Assembly (NCBI GenBank): GCA_027858775.1
Contig: JAQICA010000092.1
Coordinates: 1 to 62,830, forward strand
Origin: Salinivirgaceae bacterium
GTDB taxonomy: Bacteria > Bacteroidota > Bacteroidia > Bacteroidales > Salinivirgaceae
Reading direction: 5' to 3'
DNA: 62,830 bases
The position numbers were made by a program, and so were the translations under genes. Below the pieces are notes generated by a model. The model was not told where the DNA came from. It did not search any database and saw only the letters and a list, made by a program, of their open reading frames with translations. Shown one piece after another: positions 16,144-25,649 of the stretch. Positions within the stretch are counted from its first letter, which is position 1; the number at the start of each line of letters is the position of its first letter.

Positions 16144-18420
16144 ATGGAATATAGCCAATCGGCGCAAATTGCCGCAAACTACGTTAACAGCACTAATCGA
16201 CATATATTTTTGACTGGAAAAGCAGGAACGGGAAAAACCACCTTTTTGCGCGACATTGTTAAAAAAACACATAAAAATACGGTAATTGCTGCGCCCACAG
16301 GAATTGCAGCCATAAATGCCGGTGGGGTAACGCTACACTCCTTATTCCAACTACCGTTTGGCTCATTTGTTCCATTGCCCAATGGAAATTTGCAAGGCAA
16401 CATAAACTTTGAGCTGAACACACCCACAACATTAATCAAGAATTTAAAAATTAATAAAGCAAAACGGCAATTAATACAAAGCATAGAATTGTTGATTATT
16501 GATGAAGTGAGTATGCTCAGAGCCGACATTCTGGATGCCATTGACTTAACGCTAAAAACCATTCGCAAAGAGCGCAACACCCCGTTTGGTGGTGTACAAA
16601 TGCTCTTTATTGGCGATATGCTACAATTGCCACCGGTGGTAAAACAAGACGAATGGCCCATTTTATCGAGATACTATTCAAGCATGTACTTTTTCAATGC
16701 TCAAGCACTAAAAGACAGCCCTCCGCTTTACATTGAGCTGGAAAAAGTTTACAGGCAATCTGACGATCATTTTCTCGGGCTGCTTAACAATTTACGTAAC
16801 AACAAAATTACACAAACCGATATTGATACTCTCAATAAGCATTACGATCCGGAAATTGAGAAAAAAGGGTTATCCGACGCCATATTTATCACAACTCACA
16901 ACAAACTGGCCGATGGCATTAATAGTCGGGAACTGGAGAAACTTAAAGGGAAAAGCAAAGTTTACAAAGCCGTTATCGAAAATGAATTTCCGCCCAACAC
17001 ATACCCCATTGAGCAAGAGCTAAAACTAAAAAAAAGCGCACGGGTAATGTTCATAAAAAATGATTATTCGGGAGAAGGCAGATATTACAACGGAAAAATA
17101 GGTACTGTAACCAAATTAGATAGCGATGGGCCTGTGGTAAGTTTTGAAGATGGAACAGATCCGTTTATTGTAGAGCCCTACGCGTGGGAAAACAAGCGAT
17201 ACAAACTCAACATGAATACAAATGAGCTGGAAATGGCAATAAAAGGCCGATACATACATTATCCGCTCAAGCTGGCCTGGGCAGTAACGGTGCATAAAAG
17301 CCAGGGATTAACGTTCGAAAAAGCTATAATCGATGTTTCCCGTGCATTTGCACCCGGCCAAATTTATGTTGCATTGTCGAGGCTCACATCACTTGATGGA
17401 CTGACGCTGAACGGACAAATTCCTACAGACATTCCGGAAACAGAAGTTGCATTAAAAACATTTGCACAATATAAACGCCCAAATAGCGAGTTAGAATCGG
17501 CATTTAAAAATGAAGCATGGCAGTATTTACTGAGTTTCATACAAACGGCGTTTAGTTTCAAGCAACTGATTTACAAACTCAAAGACCATGTAGAAACGTA
17601 TAATAAATCGGAAAAACAATCAAAAAAACAAAAACACATGCCCTGGGCGGAAAAATTCGCACGCATGCCCATGCAAACCAATGAAACGGGCGAAAAATTC
17701 ATTCAAACTATTCGAAAAGCCACAGAAGACAAAGGTTTGGAGCAGGCCGCTTACGTTCTGGAGCGCACCACAGCAGCCCGGCAATATTTCGAAAAGGAGC
17801 TAAAAAAACTCACCGACATTCTTAAGAAACATGCGCAAACAGTAAGCAAAGAGTCAGGCACCAAAACCTACATGAAAGAGCTTAAAGAGCTGGATAATGT
17901 TGTTTGGCAAAAAATTGAGCAACTACACAAAGCAGAAGTTTTGGCAAAAGCATTTGCCGAAAATACCATTCCCACTCCAGAAGCATTCAAATATCTGCCG
18001 GAAGAACGTACGGAAGAAAAACAAGTTTACAAGTCGAAACCGCAAGATAAAACACCTACACACATTTTATCGTACAACCTGCTAAAAGAAGGAAACGACA
18101 TTGAAGAAATTGCACAAGCCCGTTCTCTTGCTGTTTCCACCATTGAAACACATATGTCGAAGTGTATTGCAGAAGGGTTAGTAAATGTTTTCGACATTAT
18201 TTCGCCCGATACGTACGAACTTATAAAAAAGGCAGCTCATACCATTAAAAGTTATCGTTTAAACGAGATAAAACAGGTAATTAGCGACGATTATTCCTAT
18301 GGAAACATAAAAACGGTACTTACCGCGATGGAAAAAAAGGGCGAAATGAATGAGAATATCGTTGCCGCCACACAAGCAGCTATTAAAGCAGAAAAGGAGA
18401 AAAAAAATAACGTCGAATAA
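16144..18420 (+). CDS. Pif1/RecD-type DNA helicase with C-terminal HTH
   Basis: This 758-residue superfamily 1 helicase has Walker A at GKAGTGKTT (25-33), Walker B LLIIDEVSML (about 117-125), motif III GDMLQLPPV, and the RecD/Pif1 C-terminal motifs AVTVHKSQGLTFEKAIIDV and YVALSRLTSLDGL. The last 150 residues form a helix-turn-helix of the HTH_40 type seen at RecQ C-termini (NLLKEGNDIEEIAQARSLAVSTIETHM). A role in unwinding replication or repair intermediates is inferred from the family. It starts 93 bp from hutU on the other strand and ends inside a bidirectional terminator. Confidence 0.9.
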   Translation: MEYSQSAQIAANYVNSTNRHIFLTGKAGTGKTTFLRDIVKKTHKNTVIAAPTGIAAINAGGVTLHSLFQLPFGSFVPLPNGNLQGNINFELNTPTTLIKNLKINKAKRQLIQSIELLIIDEVSMLRADILDAIDLTLKTIRKERNTPFGGVQMLFIGDMLQLPPVVKQDEWPILSRYYSSMYFFNAQALKDSPPLYIELEKVYRQSDDHFLGLLNNLRNNKITQTDIDTLNKHYDPEIEKKGLSDAIFITTHNKLADGINSRELEKLKGKSKVYKAVIENEFPPNTYPIEQELKLKKSARVMFIKNDYSGEGRYYNGKIGTVTKLDSDGPVVSFEDGTDPFIVEPYAWENKRYKLNMNTNELEMAIKGRYIHYPLKLAWAVTVHKSQGLTFEKAIIDVSRAFAPGQIYVALSRLTSLDGLTLNGQIPTDIPETEVALKTFAQYKRPNSELESAFKNEAWQYLLSFIQTAFSFKQLIYKLKDHVETYNKSEKQSKKQKHMPWAEKFARMPMQTNETGEKFIQTIRKATEDKGLEQAAYVLERTTAARQYFEKELKKLTDILKKHAQTVSKESGTKTYMKELKELDNVVWQKIEQLHKAEVLAKAFAENTIPTPEAFKYLPEERTEEKQVYKSKPQDKTPTHILSYNLLKEGNDIEEIAQARSLAVSTIETHMSKCIAEGLVNVFDIISPDTYELIKKAAHTIKSYRLNEIKQVISDDYSYGNIKTVLTAMEKKGEMNENIVAATQAAIKAEKEKKNNVE

Positions 18421-18434
18421 AATTTTATTCGACG
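18411..18434. terminator. 24-bp perfect palindrome, convergent terminator
   Basis: CGTCGAATAAAA is followed directly by its reverse complement, a perfect 12+12 inverted repeat that includes the helicase stop codon. On the minus strand the palindrome is followed by TTATTTTTTT, so it best serves mdh, reading into the 3' end of the helicase gene. Confidence 0.75.
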
Positions 18435-18463
18435 CCATCATTTAATAAACAAAACACCTAAGT

Positions 18464-19387
18464 CTATTTCAAAACTTCCAGCATGCTTTTTACCGACTCC
18501 GCAGACTTGTGCACAAGTGCCAGCTCTTCGTCATTGAGCTGCAATTCAATAATTTGCTGAATACCATGGCGGGCCAAAATAACCGGCACTCCCAGGTAAA
18601 GATCATCTAATCCGTACTCGCCCTGTAAATAGGCACTTACCGGAAACAGGCGCCGTGAATTTTTCACAATTGCCGATACCATTTGTGCTACAGCAGCACC
18701 TGGCGCGTACCAGGCAGATGTGCCCATTAGCTTAACAAGTTCACCGCCGCCATACTTGGTTCGTTCAATAATAGTATCGAGTTTTTCTTTCGATAATAGT
18801 TCCGTAACCGGCACTGACGAAATGGTTGTATACCGAGGCAAAGGAACCATTGTATCGCCATGACCGCCCATTAAAATGGCATGTACACTTACGGGACTCA
18901 CATTAAGTTCCTGTGCTATAAACGCCTTGTATCGAGCAGCATCGAGAATACCGGCCATACCAAAGATTTCTACTGATGGTTTATCTCCCGCAGCTTTAAG
19001 TGCCGCATAAGTCATCACATCTAATGGATTAGAAACTATAATAATTTTACAATCTGGCGAATACTTAATAATTTGGCGGGTGGCATTTTGGACAATTTCA
19101 GCATTAATTCCAATTAAATCGTCACGCGACATGCCCGGTTTCCTCGGAATACCGGCTGTAATAACTGCAACGTCGGAATCTTTCGTAGCCTCATAATCGT
19201 CTGTCACGCCTCTCACAAAGGTTTCAAATTGGTTAATAGAAGAAGTTTGCCACAAATCGAGCGCTTTCCCTTCTGTAACCCCTTCTTTTACATCGAGCAA
19301 AACCAGCTCGTCGGCCAGGTTAAAGTTAATGATATCGTTCGCACACGTTGCGCCAACATTACCAGCTCCAATAATACTTATTTTCAT
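18464..19387 (-). CDS. mdh: Malate dehydrogenase
   Basis: This 307-residue NAD-dependent enzyme interconverts malate and oxaloacetate. It has the Rossmann loop GAGNVGAT (7-14), the substrate-binding arginines in PRKPGMSRDDL with the mobile loop, SNPLDVMTY, and the catalytic histidine in GGHGDTMVP. It is of the LDH-like MDH group usual in Bacteroidota. It is monocistronic, bounded by terminators at 18411-18434 and, upstream, 19526-19551. Confidence 0.96.
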   Translation of the reverse strand: MKISIIGAGNVGATCANDIINFNLADELVLLDVKEGVTEGKALDLWQTSSINQFETFVRGVTDDYEATKDSDVAVITAGIPRKPGMSRDDLIGINAEIVQNATRQIIKYSPDCKIIIVSNPLDVMTYAALKAAGDKPSVEIFGMAGILDAARYKAFIAQELNVSPVSVHAILMGGHGDTMVPLPRYTTISSVPVTELLSKEKLDTIIERTKYGGGELVKLMGTSAWYAPGAAVAQMVSAIVKNSRRLFPVSAYLQGEYGLDDLYLGVPVILARHGIQQIIELQLNDEELALVHKSAESVKSMLEVLK

Positions 19388-19525
19388 ATCGCTACTTTTT
19401 AATTTCTAACAAAAGTCTTACAGTTATGTTGACAAAATCTGTACGGGAATCTATCTAAAAAACATATTGTAAAACATAGTCTTCAACAAAAAGACCTGGA
19501 ATACTAAAAATAAGGCATCAAAAAA

Positions 19526-19551
19526 GGGAGATACGTCCCCTCGTATCTCCC
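19526..19551 (-). terminator. Rho-independent terminator of the S9 peptidase gene
   Basis: On the minus strand GGGAGATACG and CGTATCTCCC form a perfect 10-bp stem with a 6-nt loop, followed by TTTTTTG. It is 47 nt after the peptidase stop. Confidence 0.92.
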
Positions 19552-19597
19552 TTGAATATTATTACAGGGCTGCCATGCAGCTAAAAAATATCGTCAA

Positions 19598-21694
19598 TTA
19601 TTTCAGGTACTTATCTAGCCACCCGAAAAACTCTCGTTGCCAAAGTATGCTATTTTGTGGCTTTAATACAAAGTGTGATTCATTTGGGAAAATCAGCAAG
19701 CGGCTCTCTACTCCATTAAGCTGTGCAGCATTAAATGCCTGCAACGACTCTGTGTATGGTATACGAAAATCTTTCCCACCACTGATGATAAGTATGGGTG
19801 TATCCCAGTTTTTCACAAATTTGTGTGGACTATTTTCGTAAGAACGCTGTGCAACTTTATTATTTTCTTCCCAATAAGCTCCGCCTAAATCGTGATTTGG
19901 GAAAAATGTTTCTTCTGTAGCTGCATAGAAACTCTCAAAATTAAACATTCCACAATGCGAAATAAATGCACTAAAACGCCCCTCGTGATGTCCCGCCAGG
20001 TAGTAAACGGAGTATCCTCCATAACTGGCACCAATTGCACCAATTCTCTTTTCATCAATAAAAGGTTCTGTTTTAATCGCATCTACTGCAGCAAGGTAAT
20101 CTTCAATATTTTGTCCGCTATAATCGCCTGAAATTTGTCGGTTCCACTCCTGACCGAAAGTGGGTAAACCTCTTCTGTTTGGAGCAATAATTACATAATC
20201 GTTGGCAGCCATCATCTGAAAATTCCAACGATAGGAGAAGAATTGGCTCACTGCACTTTGGGGTCCCCCCTGACAATAAAGCAATGCGGGATACTGCTTA
20301 TTTTCGTCAAATTTAGGTGGGTAAATTACCCAAACCAACATTTTTTTGCCGTCGGTGGTTTCCACCCAACGCTCTTCTGAGCGCCCCATAGTTATATACT
20401 CATAAATATGTTTGTTGATGTGTGTCAACTGACGCTCTTCTCCCGTTTTTGCATTTACGGTAAAAAGCTCTGTAGCCATGCTGTGCTTCATTTTAGCACC
20501 CAGTAATTCATTACCATTAACAATTACGGATTGGTAATTGTGATGTCCGGAAGTAATTTGGTCTACCTTTTTTGTATTCAGCGCCATTTTATAAAGCTGA
20601 TAAGTGGCGTTAATGCCACTTACAAAGAAAATGGTCTCTCCATCTTCTGCCCACTGCACTCCGGAGATATTCTCTTCGTAGTTTACAGAGTAGTTTTCGG
20701 CCATTTTTGTTTCCGCATTATAAATAAACAAGCAATTTTTGTCTGATTCATAGCCGTCGGTCTCCATACTTTGATAAGCAATTTGTTTTCCGTTAGGCGA
20801 GAATACAGGATAGCGATCGTAGCCTTTATTTGCTTTTGTAATGTTAGTGGTTCCTCCCCCAATTAGGTCATACAAATAAATATCAGAATTAGTCGATACG
20901 GCTGCGTTTTTGCCAACCAGCTTTTTGCATGTGTAGGCAATTGTATTTCCATCGGGCGACCACGTCATTTCGGTATTATCAAAATAGGGTGACATTGGGG
21001 CATCCCAAGGCTCACCTTTCATAATGTCGGTGGCTTTTTTAATAACGCCATTTCCAACTTGCGCATAAAAAACATGGCTAAAACTGGCATCGTTCCAATG
21101 ATTCCAATGGCGATACATAAGGTCGTCGGCCGCATAAACCTCCACCAATGGAAGATCGGGATGCTTGTCCGAAATATCTTTGACAACCTTCACTTCAGAC
21201 GTGAATAAAATCTTCTTACTGTCGGGGCTGTACTCAAAGCTATTAATTCCTGTTTCGAAGTTGGTAACTTTTTCCACGCTACCCGAACCCACTTTTGCTT
21301 TATATACCTGGGCGTCGCCTTCGTGTGTGCTCACAAATGCAAATAGATCGGTTCCAATCCATCGCTGATTGAACTGTGAACCAGCTAAATCGAGCATTTT
21401 TTTAGGTTCACCACCTTTCATTGGAATCATATAAATAGTTGTACGGCTCTTATTTGTTGGAACATCGTACTCCGACACGCCAAATAGTACATTTGTTCCA
21501 TCGGGAGAAAGCTGTGGATCGCTAATTCTCCTGAACTTCCATAGTATTTCAGGAGTCAGAACGCCTCCGTCCTTTTCGGCTTTCGTCAGTTCTAAATTAA
21601 ATTGCGGTGCCGGTTCGCTCTTTTTGGTTGTTGGCTGAGAACATGCACCAACCAAAAGAAATGCAATAATTGATATACAAAATAGATTTTTCAT
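19598..21694 (-). CDS. S9 (prolyl oligopeptidase/DPP-type) lipoprotein peptidase
   Basis: This 698-residue protein has a lipobox LVGAC with lipidated C18, so it is anchored to a membrane outside the cytoplasm. An N-terminal beta-propeller (WD40-like PD repeats such as PQLSPDGTNVLF and YSPDSKKILF) precedes an alpha/beta-hydrolase domain. The catalytic serine is in GASYGGYS, the aspartate in GGKDFRIPY and the histidine near residue 674 in ESHFV. Family members release dipeptides or degrade short peptides; specificity is not visible. It ends in a strong terminator and has no partner gene. Confidence 0.93.
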   Translation of the reverse strand: MKNLFCISIIAFLLVGACSQPTTKKSEPAPQFNLELTKAEKDGGVLTPEILWKFRRISDPQLSPDGTNVLFGVSEYDVPTNKSRTTIYMIPMKGGEPKKMLDLAGSQFNQRWIGTDLFAFVSTHEGDAQVYKAKVGSGSVEKVTNFETGINSFEYSPDSKKILFTSEVKVVKDISDKHPDLPLVEVYAADDLMYRHWNHWNDASFSHVFYAQVGNGVIKKATDIMKGEPWDAPMSPYFDNTEMTWSPDGNTIAYTCKKLVGKNAAVSTNSDIYLYDLIGGGTTNITKANKGYDRYPVFSPNGKQIAYQSMETDGYESDKNCLFIYNAETKMAENYSVNYEENISGVQWAEDGETIFFVSGINATYQLYKMALNTKKVDQITSGHHNYQSVIVNGNELLGAKMKHSMATELFTVNAKTGEERQLTHINKHIYEYITMGRSEERWVETTDGKKMLVWVIYPPKFDENKQYPALLYCQGGPQSAVSQFFSYRWNFQMMAANDYVIIAPNRRGLPTFGQEWNRQISGDYSGQNIEDYLAAVDAIKTEPFIDEKRIGAIGASYGGYSVYYLAGHHEGRFSAFISHCGMFNFESFYAATEETFFPNHDLGGAYWEENNKVAQRSYENSPHKFVKNWDTPILIISGGKDFRIPYTESLQAFNAAQLNGVESRLLIFPNESHFVLKPQNSILWQREFFGWLDKYLK

Positions 21695-21779
21695 GATAAA
21701 TAGATTTTTAGGAATTTCTCATTTATTGAGGTCTTTTACGACTTCAATATTCTTTCCGATCTTAATTTCCGGCACCAAG

Positions 21780-22817
21780 TTATTTACCTTTCCGTTCTTC
21801 GCTTAATCGCGATAGCGCATTGTAAGCTTCCTCAAATTTGGGATAAATCTTGAGGGACATGTCGTATTGCGCCATAGCTTCCTTTGGTCTGCCTAACTCT
21901 TCATAGCAGAGACCGATACGATAAAAAGCCCGATAATCTTCAGGAAATCGGTCTATTACTTTCTGATACAAGGTAATGGCAGTATCGGGATTGTTTTTGA
22001 AGTTTTCGTAAACATAGGCAGTATTGAAAAGGAAATGTTGCATATCAGGGTTAATCTGCTCTAATCCTTTGCGATACATTTCTAATGCTTTGTCGTACAT
22101 TTCATTTTCCTGATAAAACATCGCCAAATTGTACACTGCTTCAGGGTTATCGGGTTGTAACCGAATTGCATTTTCGTAATGGTCGATGGCTAATTTATTG
22201 CCTAATTGAGCATTTATATAGCCTAGCATTGCATGGCCTTGGTAGTATTGAGGATCATACATTACGGCTTTCTGCAAATCCTCAATTGCTTTATCGAACT
22301 CTCCAATTTGTTGAAAAATCATGCTGCTCATCAGGTACAATTCCGGGTTGCGTGGTTCTATGCGCGAAGCAAGAACTAATTGGGTACGAGCATCTTTAAA
22401 TTGCTCCATAGCCATAAGCAGGCGCGCCAGCTTTATTTTTACGGTTACATTTTCCGGGAATTTCTCTTTTGCGCGTTGTAATAATTCAAGTGAAATACGC
22501 CCTTCGCCTTGCCCCATTTCCAGCTCTGCCAAATCCAAATAATACTGAGGTTCCTCTTTATTCAGCTTTTTAGCAATTTCCAGATCGTTTACAGCATTGG
22601 CAAAATCACCAATTTGCACATAAAGTCTTGAACGCTGAAAAAACAAGGTATCCTTCATTGGAGTTTTACGTATTTCCTTAGAAAGACTGTCAATTCTCAT
22701 TGCAATTGGATCTGCAGCTTCTTGCTTTGATTGATCTTTTACAGTTGCACTTTTTTGTTCATTATTGCAAGCGAACAAGAATAAAAAAATGGCAGGTACT
22801 ATTAAAAATTTTCTCAT
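21780..22817 (-). CDS. TPR-repeat lipoprotein
   Basis: This 345-residue protein has a lipobox LFLFAC (C17) and then seven or eight tetratricopeptide repeats covering residues 45-340 (for example NPELYLMSSMIFQQIGEFDK and AFYRIGLCYEELGRPKEA). TPR lipoproteins act as protein-interaction scaffolds in the envelope; the partner is unknown. It sits 85 nt upstream of the S9 peptidase gene and may be co-transcribed with it. Confidence 0.88.
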   Translation of the reverse strand: MRKFLIVPAIFLFLFACNNEQKSATVKDQSKQEAADPIAMRIDSLSKEIRKTPMKDTLFFQRSRLYVQIGDFANAVNDLEIAKKLNKEEPQYYLDLAELEMGQGEGRISLELLQRAKEKFPENVTVKIKLARLLMAMEQFKDARTQLVLASRIEPRNPELYLMSSMIFQQIGEFDKAIEDLQKAVMYDPQYYQGHAMLGYINAQLGNKLAIDHYENAIRLQPDNPEAVYNLAMFYQENEMYDKALEMYRKGLEQINPDMQHFLFNTAYVYENFKNNPDTAITLYQKVIDRFPEDYRAFYRIGLCYEELGRPKEAMAQYDMSLKIYPKFEEAYNALSRLSEERKGK

Positions 22818-22890
22818 TATCTAATACTCTTCTGGTTCTTTATTATCTCGGTGAATTACCGGGTACATTTACCATAACGCTTTTGTAAAG

Positions 22891-22921
22891 AACGCCAAAG
22901 GGTCTGTTTTCCTAAGGCGTT
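22891..22921 (-). terminator. Possible terminator after recA
   Basis: AACGCC and GGCGTT form a 6-bp stem with a 19-nt loop just after the recA stop, followed on the minus strand by CTTTAC. It is weak and has no long T-run. Confidence 0.4.
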
Positions 22922-22927
22922 TGAAAA

Positions 22928-23950
22928 CTATTTTTCTAAAGTATTCATTGCGTCCACAATTTTTTGTTGTAATTCATCAGAGAGTTCAGGATTATCAAAT
23001 ACTACCTGTTTTACGGCCTCGCGACCCTGACCGAGTTTTATGTCGCCATAACTAAACCACGATCCTGCTTTTTTAACCACTCCGTAATCAACTCCAAGGT
23101 CGATTATTTCGCCTACTTTCGAAATTCCAATACCATACATAATATCAAATTCGGCTTTACGAAATGGAGGTGCAACCTTATTTTTCACAATTTTGGCCCG
23201 GGTTCGGCTACCAACCATCTCGTCGCCATCTTTAATGGTGCTAATTCGGCGAATATCTACCCGAACTGAAGCGTAAAATTTTAGTGCATTTCCACCGGTG
23301 GTGGTTTCAGGGTTGCCGAACATCACACCAATTTTTTCACGTAACTGATTAATAAACACGCATGTGGTATTAGTTCGACTGATGTTTGCAGTTAGTTTTC
23401 GAAGCGCCTGCGACATTAATCGTGCTTGCAAGCCCATTCGTGAATCGCCCATTTCTCCTTCAATTTCAGCCTTTGGAGTAAGCGCTGCAACAGAATCGAC
23501 CACAAGTATATCGATAGCACCCGACCGAATAAGCGAATCAGCAATTTCCAAAGCCTGTTCTCCATTATCGGGTTGCGAAATGTAAAGATTTTCAATATCG
23601 ACTCCCAACTTTTCGGCATAAAACCGATCAAAAGCGTGCTCTGCATCAATAAAAGCTGCTATTCCGCCGGCTTTTTGTGCTTCGGCAATAGCATGAATAG
23701 CCAGTGTTGTTTTACCCGACGATTCCGGGCCATAGATTTCAATTACCCGCCCGCGAGGAAAACCGCCAACACCCAATGCATAATCGAGCGCTATAGAGCC
23801 GGTCGAAATCGATGGAATATCTTCCACAACCCGGTCGCCCATTTTCATGATGGTTCCTTTTCCGTAGCTCTTTTCAATTTTATCGAGCGTAGCCTGCAAT
23901 GCTTTCTGCTTCTCAGTATTTACATCGTTCGCTGCCTGTGATTTTGCCAT
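22928..23950 (-). CDS. recA: DNA recombinase RecA
   Basis: The 340-residue RecA drives ATP-dependent strand exchange and LexA-type self-cleavage. Visible are Walker [10 protein letters not shown] (74-82), [11 protein letters not shown], the Walker B region [13 protein letters not shown], the L2-adjacent [25 protein letters not shown], and a short acidic/Lys-rich C-terminus. It starts 4 nt after the bcp stop, so bcp and recA form one operon, linking peroxide defence and DNA repair. No SOS box could be identified upstream. Confidence 0.99.
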   Translation of the reverse strand: MAKSQAANDVNTEKQKALQATLDKIEKSYGKGTIMKMGDRVVEDIPSISTGSIALDYALGVGGFPRGRVIEIYGPESSGKTTLAIHAIAEAQKAGGIAAFIDAEHAFDRFYAEKLGVDIENLYISQPDNGEQALEIADSLIRSGAIDILVVDSVAALTPKAEIEGEMGDSRMGLQARLMSQALRKLTANISRTNTTCVFINQLREKIGVMFGNPETTTGGNALKFYASVRVDIRRISTIKDGDEMVGSRTRAKIVKNKVAPPFRKAEFDIMYGIGISKVGEIIDLGVDYGVVKKAGSWFSYGDIKLGQGREAVKQVVFDNPELSDELQQKIVDAMNTLEK

Positions 23951-23954
23951 ATTA

Positions 23955-24413
23955 TTATAGTTTTTCTAAAATCTGATTTGTATGATCTTTTGTTTTTACT
24001 TTTTTGAAGATATGCTCAATTTTTCCTTCTTCGTCGATAATAAATGTGGTACGTAAAAGCCCCATGCTTTTCTTTCCATACATATTTTTTTCTCCCCACA
24101 CCCCATATTTATTTATAACCTCGTTATCAGGATCGGCAATCAGATTGAACGATAAGTTAAATTTTGCTATGAATTTTTGATGGGACTCAATACTATCGGG
24201 ACTTACCCCAATAACTTCAAATCCTTTATCAGTAAGATCAGCATAATTATCGTTCAAATTACACGCCTCGGCAGTACATCCGGGGGTATTATCTTTAGGA
24301 TAGAAATACAGTATAACCTTTTTTCCTCTAAAATCTGTCAAAGAAATGGGTTCGTTACTCTGATTTAATGCTTTAAATTCAGGTGCTTTATCGCCAACAT
24401 TCAATGTTATCAT
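23955..24413 (-). CDS. bcp: Thioredoxin-dependent thiol peroxidase (Bcp/PrxQ)
   Basis: This 152-residue atypical 2-Cys peroxiredoxin reduces hydroperoxides. The peroxidatic cysteine C46 is in [11 protein letters not shown] with the resolving C51 five residues on, the PrxQ arrangement. The rest ([26 protein letters not shown]) follows the family throughout. It is the promoter-proximal gene of the bcp-recA unit. Confidence 0.97.
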   Translation of the reverse strand: MITLNVGDKAPEFKALNQSNEPISLTDFRGKKVILYFYPKDNTPGCTAEACNLNDNYADLTDKGFEVIGVSPDSIESHQKFIAKFNLSFNLIADPDNEVINKYGVWGEKNMYGKKSMGLLRTTFIIDEEGKIEHIFKKVKTKDHTNQILEKL

Positions 24414-24476
24414 AATTGTTCATTTAATCGGTTAAAATTAGTAAAAAATAATAAGTTGTAATGAATTATGACATCG

Positions 24477-24484
24477 CAAAGGTA
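24477..24484 (-). promoter_or_regulatory. -7 box of the bcp-recA operon
   Basis: The minus strand reads TACCTTTG, a perfect TAnnTTTG, 64 nt upstream of the bcp start. No good -33 TTG is seen at the expected distance. Confidence 0.5.
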
Positions 24485-24580
24485 AAAATTGTTTATACAG
24501 ATTTGAAAAAAAAATATCCTATCCAGATAAAATTCAACCAATGCTAATTTTGAAAGATTTGCCTAATGGGGCACAAAATA

Positions 24581-24607
24581 GAAAGGCCGCCCGTTAGGCA
24601 GCCTTTC
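24581..24607 (-). terminator. Terminator of the korAB operon
   Basis: GAAAGGC-GCC pairs with GGC-GCCTTTC with one mismatch around a short loop, 27 nt after the korB stop. The minus strand then reads TATTTTG, a modest T-run. Confidence 0.65.
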
Positions 24608-24633
24608 TTTGACGTGAACTATTTTGTTTTTTT

Positions 24634-25647
24634 TTAAATTTCCCATGTATCACCGGAGTTCAACAAGTCATCCATACATTTAATTTTGGATTCACTCTGA
24701 ACTTCTTCGATCTGTTTTACCAGACGCTCTTCATAAGTAGGCGATTTTACGGCACGAATAATACCGATTGCTACGGGGAATTCAGGATACTTCATATTAG
24801 CAAGCATGAGGTGCATACCCGGATTTGTTTCGTAAGCATCATGTGTAAGGATATCTTCCAGCGTATAACCATCTTCGCCAACAGTTACAACTTTCATTTT
24901 TAATCCGTCGCGGATAAGACCTTTATTCATTTCCTTACCAAAGAGAATTTTCTCTCCATGTTTCAGGTGAATAGTACGATCTTCGCGCACATTTTTTCCG
25001 ATAACTTCTTCGTGAATTCCGTCATTAAAAATCACACAGTTTTGTAAAATCTCAACAACGGATGTTCCTTTAAAGCGAGCTGCTTCATCGAGTATTTCTG
25101 TAGTTACCTTTACCTGTACATCGATTGCTCGTGCAAAGAAATGCCCCTGAGCGCCAATAACTAATTCGCCGGGATGAAACGGATGCTCGATTGTACCAAA
25201 CGGAGACGTTTTCGATTTAGCCCCCAAGCGGGATGTAGGTGAATACTGACCTTTTGTAAGTCCATATATTTCGTTATTGAATAGCAATAAATTCATATCG
25301 ATATTCCGCCTGATAACGTGAATAAAATGGTTTCCACCAATTGCCATAGCATCACCATCACCGGTAATTTGCCAAACCGATAATTCGGGATTAGCAACTT
25401 TTAGTCCGGAGGCAATAGCTGCACCACGCCCGTGAATACCATGAAAACCATAGGTATTCATATAATATGGGAAACGTGAGGAGCATCCAATACCGGAAAC
25501 AACAGCATATTTTTCTTTTGGTAAATTAAGATTAGCCATTGTTTTTTGCACTGCGTTCAGAATTGCATGATCGCCACATCCGGCACACCAGCGAATTTCC
25601 TGATCGCTTTTAAAATCTTTCGGAGTTAATTTTTGTACTTCAGCCAT
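24634..25647 (-). CDS. korB: 2-oxoacid:ferredoxin oxidoreductase, beta subunit
   Basis: This 337-residue subunit binds thiamine diphosphate (GDGDAMAIGGNHF..RRN) and has the CAGCGDH motif (C21, C24) that, with a later cysteine, helps bind a [4Fe-4S] cluster. With KorA it oxidatively decarboxylates a 2-oxoacid, most likely 2-oxoglutarate, to the acyl-CoA while reducing ferredoxin. The gene starts 2 nt after the korA stop, so the two are translated together. No separate ferredoxin-domain subunit is present, which is normal for the two-subunit Kor type. A branched-chain or pyruvate specificity cannot be excluded. Confidence 0.95.
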   Translation of the reverse strand: MAEVQKLTPKDFKSDQEIRWCAGCGDHAILNAVQKTMANLNLPKEKYAVVSGIGCSSRFPYYMNTYGFHGIHGRGAAIASGLKVANPELSVWQITGDGDAMAIGGNHFIHVIRRNIDMNLLLFNNEIYGLTKGQYSPTSRLGAKSKTSPFGTIEHPFHPGELVIGAQGHFFARAIDVQVKVTTEILDEAARFKGTSVVEILQNCVIFNDGIHEEVIGKNVREDRTIHLKHGEKILFGKEMNKGLIRDGLKMKVVTVGEDGYTLEDILTHDAYETNPGMHLMLANMKYPEFPVAIGIIRAVKSPTYEERLVKQIEEVQSESKIKCMDDLLNSGDTWEI

Positions 25648-25649
25648 TG

